Assembly: GCA_003223215.1 (NCBI GenBank)
Contig: QHYH01000115.1
Span: 1-64,000 of the forward strand
Direction: 5' to 3'
Source: Acidobacteriota bacterium
Lineage (GTDB): Bacteria > Acidobacteriota > Terriglobia > Acidiferrales > UBA7541
Length of the DNA: 64,000 nucleotides
The notes under the pieces are model-generated. The model ran no database searches. It was given only the letters and a program-made list of their open reading frames with translations, and was not told where the DNA came from. Shown in pieces: positions 1 through 9,618 of this stretch. The position numbers and the translations under genes were made by a program. Numbering within the stretch: position 1 is the first letter of the stretch; each line of letters begins with the position of its first letter.

Positions 1-1
1 C

Positions 2-2170
2 CCGCGCCGTTCCGTGGCCGTGCTGGGTTTCACCAACCTTTCCGGGGACGCGCACGAAGCGTGGCTTTCCACGGCGTTTTCGGACTGGCTCACGACCGAG
101 CTTTCCGCAGGCGGCCAACTGCGGACCCTGCCCGCGGAAAATATTGCGCGAATGAAGGCGGAACTTGCCTTGGACGATTTGGAAAGCTTAGGCCGCGGAA
201 CCCTCGAGCAGATTCACAAGGACCTAGGTACAGACTTGGTGGTGGCAGGCTCCTACGCGACGCTGGGCGCAAATCCTCAGATTCGGCTGGACGTGCGTCT
301 CTTCGACACGCAGAGCGGGGAGACCCTGTACGCCGATTCCGAGACCGGTTCGCAGGAAGGCCTGTTTGACTTAGTGTCGCGAGCGGGCGAGCAGTTGCGT
401 GCCAATCTGGGCGTTCGAAAGATTACCAAAGAGGAGGCCGTGGAAGTAGCAACCGCGCTTCCTTCGAATGGGGAAGCCGCGCGCCTTTACGCGGAAGGGC
501 TTTCCAAGTTGCGCGCGTTTGACGCGCTCCAGGCGAGGGACCTGTTGCAGAGAGCCGTCGAGGCCGAGGCTGGCTACGCGCTTTCCCATGCCACACTCGC
601 GACAGCGTGGGTGCAACTAGGGTATGACGAAAACGCAAAGGCCGAAGCGAAGAAAGCCTTCGACCTGTCTTCAAATCTGTCGCGTGCGGAAAGGCTGCTG
701 GTAGAAGCCCGCTATCATGAAAGTTCGCGGGATTGGGAGAAAGCCGCAGAAATCTATCGCGCCCTCTTTCAGTTTTTTCCCGACAACTTGGATTACGGCC
801 TTGCGCTCGCTAATGCCGACTACAAAGCCAACAAATGGAAAGATGCACTCGAGACGTTGGCGGCCTTGAAAACATTGCCGGTCCCCCTGACGGACGATCC
901 CCGGATTGAGTTGGCGGAGGGAGACGCCGCGATGCCTCTGGGCGATACCAAACGCGCGGAAGCCGCCTATCTAAGCGCGGAACAGAAAGCCCGAGCTTCG
1001 GGCGCGTCGCTACTCGTAGCCACAGCGATGTTCGCCCACGCGTGGTTGCTGGAAAAGATGGGACGGCTCGATGAAGCGGACAAAGCCATTCATGGGGCGA
1101 GGGATCTCTATCTTGCCGCTCATGACCAAAGGGGAGTGGCGGACGCCGAAACCGGAGAAGCCATCGCCTTGATGTTTCGAGGGGACTATTTCTCCGCGCG
1201 CGAGCGATACGTGGAGGCGCTTGGCATCCATCAAAAAATCGGCAACATGCACAGCGTGGCCGGAGAATTCCACAATCTGGCCGAGATTGCTCTGTTCCTG
1301 GGCGACGTTCGCGGAGCCTTGCAAAAATCTCAGCTGGCTCTCCAAACCTACCAGGAAGTTCGAGACGACAACGGCATGGCGCTGGCGAAGATCGGTTTAG
1401 GCGATGCGCTGTTTGCACAAGGAAAACTCTTCGAAGCCCGCAAGATGTACGAGGAGTCCCTGGATACTTGCCGGCAAAACGGCGACAGGGATCGTGAAGC
1501 AGATGCTTTGATGGGGCTAGGGCAGGTTCTGCGGGCGCAGGGGGATTCCCGCGCGGCCTGGGAGAGTGAAATACGTGCCAAGGAAGTGTTTCAAGAAATT
1601 GGCAACAAGATGCCGGAAGCGCGGGCGGAATTGCGCCTGGCCCAGTTGCTCCTCGACCGCAGTGAAAACAACGAGGCAGTGAAATCGATTCAGCGGGCCG
1701 AGGGTCTTTTGGCAAAGACGACGTCCCCGAGGGACGATGCCGAGGCCCGAATCCTGTTAGCGCAGACTCTTATGGCATCAGGCAAAATCCCCGAGGCGAA
1801 AGAAAACGTCTCGCGAGCCATGCAATTTGCAGAGCGTTCTCATGACCTGGATATCTCCCTCATGTCCCGAATGATGTCCGCCCGAATTGACGCAGTGGGT
1901 GGGAATACGGTGCAACGAAAAGAAGCGGCAAAGCGGCTGAATGCGGTTGCGCAGCAGGCAAAAACTGCCGAATTCGTCTACGCGGCGCTCGAGGCTCGCC
2001 TGGCTCTCGGTGAAATGGAACTCAAATCCGGGAACCCGAAAGCCGGGCGCACGCACCTGGAAACCCTGGAGGAAGATGCGTCCGGCCAGGGCTTCCAGCT
2101 GATTGTACAAAAGGCGACCGCTGTCCTGGGGGCTGTGGAAAATCAGGCCGCGCTGCGGGTGCGAAACTAG
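2..2170 (+). CDS. TolB-like/TPR repeat protein, 5' end missing
   Basis: The frame is already open at the first base, so the N-terminus lies outside the window; a GTG at 14 is probably internal. The visible part starts with a TolB/FlgO-like domain (VAVLGFTNLSGD, then GTDLVVAGSY and RLDVRLFDTQSGE, about the first 130 residues). It is followed by roughly 550 residues of tetratricopeptide-type helical repeats (for example AKIGLGDALFAQGKLFEARKMY). In Acidobacteriota this arrangement normally forms the C-terminal half of a membrane protein whose N-terminus is either a Ser/Thr kinase or a CadC-like winged helix, with a transmembrane segment between. Which one applies cannot be seen here. The role is probably signal integration or protein scaffolding. 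Confidence 0.85.
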   Translation, partial: PRRSVAVLGFTNLSGDAHEAWLSTAFSDWLTTELSAGGQLRTLPAENIARMKAELALDDLESLGRGTLEQIHKDLGTDLVVAGSYATLGANPQIRLDVRLFDTQSGETLYADSETGSQEGLFDLVSRAGEQLRANLGVRKITKEEAVEVATALPSNGEAARLYAEGLSKLRAFDALQARDLLQRAVEAEAGYALSHATLATAWVQLGYDENAKAEAKKAFDLSSNLSRAERLLVEARYHESSRDWEKAAEIYRALFQFFPDNLDYGLALANADYKANKWKDALETLAALKTLPVPLTDDPRIELAEGDAAMPLGDTKRAEAAYLSAEQKARASGASLLVATAMFAHAWLLEKMGRLDEADKAIHGARDLYLAAHDQRGVADAETGEAIALMFRGDYFSARERYVEALGIHQKIGNMHSVAGEFHNLAEIALFLGDVRGALQKSQLALQTYQEVRDDNGMALAKIGLGDALFAQGKLFEARKMYEESLDTCRQNGDRDREADALMGLGQVLRAQGDSRAAWESEIRAKEVFQEIGNKMPEARAELRLAQLLLDRSENNEAVKSIQRAEGLLAKTTSPRDDAEARILLAQTLMASGKIPEAKENVSRAMQFAERSHDLDISLMSRMMSARIDAVGGNTVQRKEAAKRLNAVAQQAKTAEFVYAALEARLALGEMELKSGNPKAGRTHLETLEEDASGQGFQLIVQKATAVLGAVENQAALRVRN

Positions 2171-2441
2171 CCGAGGCCGACTGTGCGAGCCGCGATTCCT
2201 CAGGGGTCGGCGATTCTAGTTAACCGTAGCCGCTCGACGCAGTTGGTTTGGGGATTTCACCAGCCAAAGAACTTAGGTCAGAAATACTCTTAAGCATTTT
2301 AGAATCATTACCTTAGTCGGGAAGAGGCAGAGTACATGCGGGTACCTTGACTTGCTTCGCGTGATTGAAAAAGGCTTTAACGGCGTGGTTGGCGCAGGAC
2401 GAACGTATCTTTCTTTTGCAGGGCTTCAAGGGGTGCTCACT

Positions 2442-3578
2442 ATGAAACAACGATTCTTGGCCGGGCGATTCGTCCGAACTCTAGTTCTTACTCTTCTGTT
2501 CCTGTTGGCCTCCTGGGCGCGACTTTATGGCCAATCCGGCGCGCCAAACGGAAAGACCACTCTGGCCGTAATTGGCCTCGACCACGACCATGTGTGGGGA
2601 CTGCTCAAAGACTTGACCGGAGAGCCGAACGCAGAACTGGTGGCCATAGCCGACAGCCACCCGGAGCTGGTAGACCGGGCCAAGGCCAAAGTGTCCGCGA
2701 GCGTAAAGTTCTATTCCGACTACGTGCAGATGCTCGACGAAATGAAGCCGGACGGGGTTATCGTGACGACGGAAAACGATCGGCACCTGGAAATTCTGCG
2801 CGAGTGCGCGAAGCGCCATATTCATTACTCGACAGAAAAGCCGATGGCTACGACTGCGGCGGACGCACGCGAGATGCAACGGCTGGCAAACCAAGCGGGC
2901 ATCAAAGTGATGGTGAACTACTGGAACGCGTGGGTCGCGCCGACGCACGAACTGTATCACCGCGTGAAGGACAATCAGGTGGGACCGATTCAAAGAATCA
3001 TCGTGCGGTATGGCCACCAAGGCCCGAAAGAAATCGGCGTATCCAAATACTTCGCCGACTGGCTTTACGACCCAGTGAAGAACGGTGGCGGGGCGATTAT
3101 GGATTTCGGGTGCTATGGCGCGGAATGGGCAGTATGGCTCAAGGGCCGGCCGGCGCGTGTTTCGGCCGTCACACAGAAACTAAAAGTAGAACAACACAAT
3201 CCGGTGGATGACGATGCCACCATCGTTCTGGACTATCCCGATGGGACGGCCATTATCGAGGCTTCCTGGGATTGGCCGTACAACATGGGACAAGTCCAGG
3301 TGTTCGGACCCAAAGGCAGCTTGCTCGCGACAGCGAGAGATTTGTTCTCCCGGCAGACAGGCCGGCAGGAGGTTAGCGCCGCATTGGAGGGAGAGCGCGT
3401 GGCGCTCGACGCGCCGGCACACGAAACGAGCAATCCAATTTCTTATTTTGTGGACTGCATTCGAAACAACAAGCCCATCGAGGATCCGCTTTCCATGAAG
3501 GTGAATGTGCAGGTGATGGAAATCCTGGATGCTGCCCGCGAGTCCGTTCGAACCGGAAAGCAGCAAGAACTGCGCTGA
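2442..3578 (+). CDS. Gfo/Idh/MocA family oxidoreductase, secreted
   Basis: NAD(P)-dependent sugar or inositol dehydrogenase family. I start at ATG 2442, because AAGGGG at 2428-2433 is spaced 8 bases before it and the product then opens with a good signal peptide (hydrophobic LVLTLLFLLASW, likely cleaved near LYGQS). The upstream non-ATG start at 2352 would bury that signal. The Rossmann turn reads VIGLDHDH instead of GxGxxG, and the EKP motif that contacts the nicotinamide is present (TEKPMA, residues 131-136). The C-terminal beta-sheet domain (GGGAIMDFGCYGAEWAVW) is the usual substrate and oligomer interface. The exact substrate is unknown. Its exported location resembles other acidobacterial members next to sugar-modifying operons. 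It stands alone, with a LacI regulator convergent to it. Confidence 0.88.
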   Translation: MKQRFLAGRFVRTLVLTLLFLLASWARLYGQSGAPNGKTTLAVIGLDHDHVWGLLKDLTGEPNAELVAIADSHPELVDRAKAKVSASVKFYSDYVQMLDEMKPDGVIVTTENDRHLEILRECAKRHIHYSTEKPMATTAADAREMQRLANQAGIKVMVNYWNAWVAPTHELYHRVKDNQVGPIQRIIVRYGHQGPKEIGVSKYFADWLYDPVKNGGGAIMDFGCYGAEWAVWLKGRPARVSAVTQKLKVEQHNPVDDDATIVLDYPDGTAIIEASWDWPYNMGQVQVFGPKGSLLATARDLFSRQTGRQEVSAALEGERVALDAPAHETSNPISYFVDCIRNNKPIEDPLSMKVNVQVMEILDAARESVRTGKQQELR

Positions 3579-3830
3579 AGCGCACGCCTCAAGCACTTAT
3601 CGAGCGTGCCTTGTACACCCCGGCGGCACCTCCCGTTTCTACGCGGCGATCGGCTCCCTCAAGTCACTCGAGCGATAGGCGCGTCATTGCGAACGACGCG
3701 AATTAAGATGGTCGGCGAATGCCGAGTGCGCTTCAGGCAACCGGGCAGGCGGGGCCGGGATCATTCTTGGTGGCTATGCCCGACGCCATTTCCCCGGGAC
3801 TTGTTTTGCATCAGGCGAAATTTGCTCTGC

Positions 3831-4913
3831 TTACCAACGGAGGCTGCCCGCCGAACTCTTTTCGAGTCGCGATGAAACGGGTCCGGTAGATTGGCGAGCC
3901 ACAAGCTCCGGCTCGATGGCGATCTCCGGCACGAATTCACCCCGCCCTTCGATCAGGTCAACCACCGTTTGCGCCGCAATCTGCCCCATCCGTACGAGCG
4001 GCTGCCTCACCGTGGTGAGTGGGGGATTGGAGAAAGCCGCTCCCGGAGTGTCGTCAAATCCTACGACCGAGATATCTTCCGGCACGCGCAACCCGGCTTC
4101 GTGGAACGCCCACAGCGACCCAATCGCGGAAATGTCGTTGTAGGCAAAAAGCGCGCTGAACGGCTGCTTCCTCGCGAGCAGTTGTTTCGCGAACGGATAC
4201 CCGATCGCGGGTGTCGAGTCCGTCCCTTCCAACTGGACCGTTAATTCAGAGCGAACCGAGATATTGAGTTCCCTCGCGACTTCGCAGATGGCGTTCCATC
4301 GGTCGGAGGAGTCCGAGCTGAAGGTCTGGCCCTTGATGAAGGCAATGTTTTCATGCCCGAGGCTTTTCAGATGCTCCAGCGCCAAACGAGCCGCGCGCTT
4401 GTGATCCAGCACGATATTGGTCACGCCCTCTACGCGCTGATGTCCCGCGACAGCCACGGTTGGCAACGCCAGTTTTTCTGTCAGCGACGTGTCGGTGGTG
4501 ATGAAGCCTTCCACGCCTCGCGTGAGCAGCATCTGCGCATAAGTCTGAAGCAGTTTCGGATCGTGCCGGTGAATGACCGTTAGAAAGAAGTAGTTGTTCT
4601 TTCGGAGATATTCCTCAATTCCGCTGATGACCATCGCTCCGTAGGCGTCGCCAATCTCCTCGGCGATCACGCCGATCGTATAAGTTCTCTTCAGGCGCAA
4701 CGTTCGGGCAAAGAAGTTGGGGCGGTAGTTCAGTGCCTGCGCCGCTTCAATGATGCGGTTCTTGGTGTGTTCGGGAATGGAGCGCGCGGCGGGGGAGTTG
4801 TTTAACGCAGCGGAGACCGTGCCGGGAGTAAGGCCGAGGTGCTCCGCAATGGTCTTCAGGGTTACCCTTGGTTCGGAGCGCAGGGACTGCTTCTTCCCGG
4901 GCGGCTGCGTCAT
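3831..4913 (-). CDS. LacI-family transcriptional regulator
   Basis: Sugar-responsive DNA-binding regulator. The N-terminal helix-turn-helix reads VTLKTIAEHLGLTPGTVSAA followed by the hinge helix (NYRPNFFARTLR), as in LacI/CcpA proteins. The rest is a type I periplasmic-binding-protein fold that binds the effector (TYTIGVIAEEIGD; SALFAYNDISAIG; ISVVGFDDT). About 360 residues, normal for the family. I use ATG 4913; a TTG two codons upstream is also possible. It faces the MocA gene tail-to-tail. The long region upstream (4914-5407) separates it from the ASPIC/UnbV gene and may carry its own operator. The effector and regulon are unknown; carbohydrate genes in this window are the obvious candidates. 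Confidence 0.93.
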   Translation of the reverse strand: MTQPPGKKQSLRSEPRVTLKTIAEHLGLTPGTVSAALNNSPAARSIPEHTKNRIIEAAQALNYRPNFFARTLRLKRTYTIGVIAEEIGDAYGAMVISGIEEYLRKNNYFFLTVIHRHDPKLLQTYAQMLLTRGVEGFITTDTSLTEKLALPTVAVAGHQRVEGVTNIVLDHKRAARLALEHLKSLGHENIAFIKGQTFSSDSSDRWNAICEVARELNISVRSELTVQLEGTDSTPAIGYPFAKQLLARKQPFSALFAYNDISAIGSLWAFHEAGLRVPEDISVVGFDDTPGAAFSNPPLTTVRQPLVRMGQIAAQTVVDLIEGRGEFVPEIAIEPELVARQSTGPVSSRLEKSSAGSLRW

Positions 4914-5407
4914 CTGCAAAACCCTCCGGCACCTACGAAAACTAGTATAACTGCGTTTCCCGCCACACTGTGGCCTCAGGTGGCTAAATCTGAGTCATGC
5001 ATGTCATGCATACGTGTCCTTGACGAGGTTGGTATCGAACGCTCGGCCGGCTTCCGCCCTGACCAGAGGATATGCCCCCGGGCTCCCTCGATAGAAGTGC
5101 GCAGGATCCTGCCAGCAACCCAATCTATAAGTTCTAGTACTGCCTGTAAACATCCTGAACCGAGCAGGAGACGTTCTCACTGCGGGGCGCTCGCTCCCCA
5201 GGCATGCCGGACTCCGCCCATAATGGCCATCTCGGCCTGCGAAAACACCGGGAAGCCGCGGCGCCTTTTCCTAGGTGTGTCGGCTGCAACGAATCCCGCA
5301 CCGTTGGAACAGACGGTGAACTCTATAACGAGCTCAAGGCCAAATCGCGCGAGCCCACCCTTCCTCAACCGTTCGATCGTCCATGATATCCTTTACCGGG
5401 AACCCTC
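4914..5407. other. Divergent intergenic region, no gene seen
   Basis: Nearly 500 bases between the LacI gene (minus) and the ASPIC/UnbV gene (plus). Small open frames here have no recognisable domain or good ribosome-binding site. It contains a short tandem repeat of TCATGCAT at about 4996-5013 (each copy includes the palindrome ATGCAT), which could be a protein-binding site. No tRNA-like cloverleaf or terminator was recognised. Confidence 0.5.
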
Positions 5408-7360
5408 TTGATCGCACCGCTTTTGAAGCATCTCGCAAAGTCTTTATTACTTCTCGGCCTTTCTGCGAACTTGGCGTTGGCCCAGGGCGGCCATCCCACT
5501 CCTTCGCCTCCACCGCCCGGGGCCAAGTCCACCAAGTGCAGCAGCCGCCCGATTCCCCAACTCGAAGACATCACCGCGAAGACCGGGATCACCTTCAAGC
5601 ACACCTCGGACCCCGCAAAAAAATACATCGTCGAATCCATGAGCGGCGGCGTGATCGTTTTCGATTACGATCGCGACGGCTGGCCGGACATTTATTTCAC
5701 CAACGCGCCCAGCGTCGAGATGGCGCTCAAAGGCCAGAAAGCTCCAGGCAAGCTCTATCACAACAATCACGATGGCACATTCACAGATGTCAGTGAAAAG
5801 TCCGGCCTGAATTCGCCCTGCTTCGCCATGGGCGGCGCCGTGGGCGATTACGACAATGACGGCTGGCCCGCCCTATACCTAACATGCTTCGGCGGTAATG
5901 TTCTCTACCACAACAATGGCGACGGGACCTTTACCGATGTCACGTCCAAAGCGGGCGTCGCCGATGGCCGCTGGTCCACGGGCGCTTCTTTTGGCGATTA
6001 CGACGGCGACGGTTTCCTCGATTTGATGGTTACCAATTACGTGGACTTCCACCTTGACGATCTCCCGGGTTTTGGGAAAGCTCCCAACTGCAAATACCGC
6101 GGCATCGACGTGCAGTGCGGCCCGCGCGGGTTGAAGGGCGCGGGCGACACGCTTTTCCATAACAACGGCAACGGCACGTTCACGGACGTTTCGAAAGCCG
6201 CCGGTGTCAGCGACCCCAACGGCTACTACGGCCTCAGCGTCGTCTGGGCCGACTTCAACAACACCGGTCGCCCGGACATTTACGTCGCCAATGATTCCAC
6301 GCCGAAATTTCTCTACAAAAACCTGGGGAATGGAAAATTTCAAGATATCGGCCTCGAGTCTGGCACGGCCGTCAGCGAAGACGGCTCCGAGCAAGCTTCC
6401 ATGGGCATCGCCATCGGGGACTATCTACATGCCGGCAGGCCTTCGCTGTACACCACGAATTTCTCCGATGAGAATGACTCGCTGTATCGCAACGACGGCA
6501 ATTGGAATTTCACGGACGTTTCTTATGCTTCCGGGGTGGCGCTGCCTTCTTTGCCGTTCGTCAAGTGGGGCACGGCGTTCGTCGATTTGGATAATGACGG
6601 CTGGGTCGATCTCGTCACCGTAACCGGCCACGTCTACCCGCAGGTCGACAGCCTTCCCTCCGGAGCTACCTATCGTGAGCCCAAGCTCTTGCGCATGAAT
6701 CAGAAAGACGGCAAGTTCTGCGACGCCAGCGACCAGGCCGGGCCCGCCCTTATGGAGAAGCGCGTTTCGCGCGGTCTGGCCGTCGCCGATCTTTTTAATG
6801 ACGGCAACATGGACGTCGTGATCAGCGACATCGACGGCGCTCCCATGATCCTAAAAAACCATGGTGTTGCAGGCCGGCATTGGGTCAGTTTCGAATTGGC
6901 CGGCACGAAGAGCAACCGCCTCGCTATCGGCGCGCGGATCAAGGTGATTGCCGGCGGCATGACGCAGACGGACGAAATTCACAGCGGCGGCAGTTACCTC
7001 TCGCAAAACGATTTGCGTTTGCATTTCGGACTGGGTGCTGCCACCAGGATCGACCGCGTGGAAATTTTCTGGCCATCGGGCAAAACCGATTCGCTCACGA
7101 ACCTCGCCGCCGACGAGTTTTATTCCGTCTTGGAGGGTTCCGGCATCGTTCCCGCCGTGCGCGTTCGCCCCGCTTCTCCGGCTAAGGCCAGGCCCACGCC
7201 AGCTCCTAGCGCACCCTCGGAGCAACCACATACCTTAAGCTTGTTTGGGACCGTGCTTTCTTGCAGATCCTGGTTGTTCTTTGAAACTACTCCTCCGCCC
7301 GAGACTATTTCCTTTGACGAAACCTCCCTTAGACTTTCCCCATTGCAACGAATGCTTTAG
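5408..7360 (+). CDS. ASPIC/UnbV and FG-GAP (CRTAC1-like) secreted protein
   Basis: Secreted beta-propeller protein. It opens with a signal peptide (LLKHLAKSLLLLGLSANLALAQ). Many FG-GAP/VCBS repeats follow, recognisable by calcium-loop cores such as DYDRDGWPD, DYDNDGWPA, DYDGDGFLD and DLDNDGWVD. A C-terminal ASPIC/UnbV domain follows at about 500-580 (GARIKVIAGGMTQTDEIHSGGSYLSQND; RVEIFWPSGKTD). The start is TTG 5408; no in-frame ATG is available upstream. The last ~60 residues after the usual end of the ASPIC domain are Pro/Ala-rich and then unlike the family, so the native stop may have been lost. Function is unknown beyond likely carbohydrate or protein binding. It starts the co-directional sugar-oxidation block. 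Confidence 0.88.
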   Translation: MIAPLLKHLAKSLLLLGLSANLALAQGGHPTPSPPPPGAKSTKCSSRPIPQLEDITAKTGITFKHTSDPAKKYIVESMSGGVIVFDYDRDGWPDIYFTNAPSVEMALKGQKAPGKLYHNNHDGTFTDVSEKSGLNSPCFAMGGAVGDYDNDGWPALYLTCFGGNVLYHNNGDGTFTDVTSKAGVADGRWSTGASFGDYDGDGFLDLMVTNYVDFHLDDLPGFGKAPNCKYRGIDVQCGPRGLKGAGDTLFHNNGNGTFTDVSKAAGVSDPNGYYGLSVVWADFNNTGRPDIYVANDSTPKFLYKNLGNGKFQDIGLESGTAVSEDGSEQASMGIAIGDYLHAGRPSLYTTNFSDENDSLYRNDGNWNFTDVSYASGVALPSLPFVKWGTAFVDLDNDGWVDLVTVTGHVYPQVDSLPSGATYREPKLLRMNQKDGKFCDASDQAGPALMEKRVSRGLAVADLFNDGNMDVVISDIDGAPMILKNHGVAGRHWVSFELAGTKSNRLAIGARIKVIAGGMTQTDEIHSGGSYLSQNDLRLHFGLGAATRIDRVEIFWPSGKTDSLTNLAADEFYSVLEGSGIVPAVRVRPASPAKARPTPAPSAPSEQPHTLSLFGTVLSCRSWLFFETTPPPETISFDETSLRLSPLQRML

Positions 7361-7403
7361 ACGTTATTCTAAGGCTCTCAATCACGATTAGGTTCTAATC
7401 AGC

Positions 7404-8306
7404 ATGAAAAAACTGCGTTTTCTCGTCTCGCTGACGACCGACGACAACGACTATCAGATCGAACAGGCGCAGTCCGCCGAAGATGCCGCTCGCAAGTTCG
7501 GCGTCGAGCTCCAGGTGATCTACGCCGACAACGATGCCATCACGCAAAGCACCCAGCTTCTCAAAGCCATTCAAGCTGAAGAGTCGCATCGCCCCAACGC
7601 CATTGTCTTTGAGCCCGTTGGCGGTACGGCCCTGCCGCAGGTCGCTCGCGCCGCTGCTTCGGCGGGCATTGGTTGGGCCATTCTCAATCGCGATGCCAAT
7701 TATGTGCCCGAACTCCGGAAATCTTCGCCTGCCCCGGTTTTTGTACTCACTTCCGACCATCTCGAGATCGGCCGCATTCAAGGCCGCCAGATTGCGGCCC
7801 TCGTGCCTCACGGCGGCGCGGTTCTGTGCATCCAGGGACCGGGCGAGAACTCTGCAGCGAAAGATCGCACCACCGGGATGCAGGAAACCAAGCCTGGCAA
7901 CGTTCATCCGACTCTCCTAAGGGCGCAATGGACCGAGGAAAGCTCGCAAAAGGCAGTCCGCTCCTGGTTGAAGCTCACCACCTCGCGCAAAGCCGCCATC
8001 GACCTCATCGCTGCCCAGGATGACTCCATGGCCATCGGCGCGCGCAAAGCCTTCGAGGAACTGCCCGACGAAACCGAGAAAGAGCGCTGGCTCCGCTTGC
8101 CGTTCCTCGGGTGCGATGGTCTGCCCAAGACCGGCCAGGCCTGGGTTAAAAGCGGGCTTCTTACCGCTACGATTTTTGTCCCGCCCAACGCCGGCCAGGC
8201 CATCGAAATGTTCGTCGACGCCTTCGCGCGCGGCAAGCAGCCCCCGGAACGCGCCCTTACCGTCCCCGTCTCTGTCCCGCCGCTTAACGAACTCAAGCGC
8301 CGCTGA
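7404..8306 (+). CDS. Sugar-binding (periplasmic-binding-protein fold) protein without signal peptide
   Basis: The whole 300-residue product resembles the Peripla_BP_4 sugar-binding fold (as in ribose/xylose-binding proteins). It has the first beta strand (LRFLVSLTT), a GxELQVIYADND second strand, the domain-crossing PNAIVFEPVG, and DGLPKTGQAWVKSGLLTATIF near the end. Unlike transport-associated binding proteins it has no signal peptide or lipobox, and unlike LacI regulators it has no helix-turn-helix. No ABC permease or ATPase genes are adjacent. It is thus probably a cytoplasmic sugar sensor or an orphaned domain. Start ATG 7404; it follows the ASPIC/UnbV gene by about 43 bases. Confidence 0.8.
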   Translation: MKKLRFLVSLTTDDNDYQIEQAQSAEDAARKFGVELQVIYADNDAITQSTQLLKAIQAEESHRPNAIVFEPVGGTALPQVARAAASAGIGWAILNRDANYVPELRKSSPAPVFVLTSDHLEIGRIQGRQIAALVPHGGAVLCIQGPGENSAAKDRTTGMQETKPGNVHPTLLRAQWTEESSQKAVRSWLKLTTSRKAAIDLIAAQDDSMAIGARKAFEELPDETEKERWLRLPFLGCDGLPKTGQAWVKSGLLTATIFVPPNAGQAIEMFVDAFARGKQPPERALTVPVSVPPLNELKRR

Positions 8307-8462
8307 CCCTGTGAATTTTCTCAAGGCGGCCTTTCGCTTCCCCTAGCGAAGAAAGCTTTTAGAAAATCGATTTTCGGTGCTTGTTTGCGGTTCATTACGT
8401 CGTATAATGCCGCGGGAAGACGGGTGTCGGTTTGCGGTGCTGTGTTTGCCGAGGTGAAGCGC

Positions 8463-9617
8463 ATGAGGGTTCTGCCCAAGGACTTGTTGCCCCAGGATTC
8501 GTCCGCCATCAGTTCCTCGATCGATCGCAGGCAATTCCTCGCCACCTCCGGCGGCCTGCTGGCGGCTGCGGTTCCGGGGAACTCCCTTACGGCCGGTGCA
8601 ACCGAACCCCGGACCGCCTCCGCGCCCGGGCCTAGGCCCGCGGGCAACCAGCGCAAGATTCCCATCGGCGTCTTCGATCCCGTTTACGAGCATCTCGCTC
8701 TCGACGCCATGCTCGACAAGGTCACCGCCCTTGGCCTTGAAGCCATGGAGATTGGCACCGGCGGCTATCCCAACAACATTCATTGTCCTCTCGACGACCT
8801 CATCGCCGACCGCTCCAAGGCCAAAGCCTGGATGAAAAAATTCGAGGACCGCGGCATTCGCGTGGCCACGCTGAGTTGTCACGGCAACCCCATCCATCCC
8901 GATGCCAGCATCGCCAAAAAAGATATCGACACATTCCGCAAAACCGTGCTTCTCGCCGAGATGCTCGACGTTAGAGTGATCGTTGGTTTCTCCGGCTGTC
9001 CGGGCGGCACACCGCAAGACACTCAGCCAAACTGGATCACCTACCGCTGGCCTCCCGAATACGCCAGGATGCAGGACTGGCAGTGGAAAGAAAAGGTCGT
9101 CCCTTACTGGAAAGAAGCTGCGAAGTACGCTCGCGAGCACGGGGTCAGGCGCCTGGCTCTCGAGATGCACCCTAACTTCGTCGTCTATAATCCACGCACG
9201 CTCGTCAAACTCCGCGAGGCCGTCGGCGAAGAAATTGGCGCCAACAACGACCTCAGCCATCTCTTCTGGCAGGGCTGCGACCCCGTGGAGGTCATTCGTT
9301 TTCTCGGAAAACAGGGCGCCATTTACCATGCCCATATGAAAGACACGGTTTTCTTTCCGGAAAACCTCAATCAATACGGCGTGCTCAATTTCGCTTTCAC
9401 AACCAGCGATCTCGATTCGGCTTCGGAAACTTTCCGCGCCGTTGGATACGGCCACAGTGCCAGCCTCTGGAAATCCATCATCAAGGCCTATATGGAAGTC
9501 GGCTACGAAGGCATTCTCAGCATTGAAAATGAGGATCCGATTCTTTCTGGCGAGGTTGGCGTCGAGCGCGCCGCTTACGTCTTGAAAAACGTTCGCAGTG
9601 AAATTCTGGGAGCCTGA
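8463..9617 (+). CDS. Sugar phosphate isomerase/epimerase, Tat-exported TIM barrel
   Basis: Xylose-isomerase-like TIM barrel (AP endonuclease 2 superfamily). ATG 8463 is chosen because GAGGTGA (8451-8457) sits 5 bases upstream and the product then carries a twin-arginine motif (DRRQFLATSGG). The expected metal-binding residues are visible on successive strands: Glu in LALEMHPNF, Asp/His in NNDLSHLFW, His in YHAHMKDT and Glu in LSIENEDP. The substrate cannot be read from the sequence; relatives act on keto sugars, inosose or 3-keto-glycosides. The next gene, another TIM barrel, starts 1 base after its stop, so the two are almost certainly co-translated. Confidence 0.9.
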   Translation: MRVLPKDLLPQDSSAISSSIDRRQFLATSGGLLAAAVPGNSLTAGATEPRTASAPGPRPAGNQRKIPIGVFDPVYEHLALDAMLDKVTALGLEAMEIGTGGYPNNIHCPLDDLIADRSKAKAWMKKFEDRGIRVATLSCHGNPIHPDASIAKKDIDTFRKTVLLAEMLDVRVIVGFSGCPGGTPQDTQPNWITYRWPPEYARMQDWQWKEKVVPYWKEAAKYAREHGVRRLALEMHPNFVVYNPRTLVKLREAVGEEIGANNDLSHLFWQGCDPVEVIRFLGKQGAIYHAHMKDTVFFPENLNQYGVLNFAFTTSDLDSASETFRAVGYGHSASLWKSIIKAYMEVGYEGILSIENEDPILSGEVGVERAAYVLKNVRSEILGA

Positions 9618-9618
9618 A

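Noticed and set aside
810-1715. 301-codon open frame on the minus strand inside the TPR gene
   Set aside because: Antisense to a clearly coding TPR protein; composition is Arg/Pro-rich as expected for a shadow frame.
3680-3700. Hairpin CGCGTC/GACGCG between the MocA and LacI genes considered as a terminator
   Set aside because: No T-run on either strand after the stem; too weak to call.
4839-5411. Long open frame across the LacI upstream region
   Set aside because: It overlaps the LacI N-terminus on the opposite strand, has no recognisable domain and a poor ribosome-binding site; a GC-rich shadow frame.
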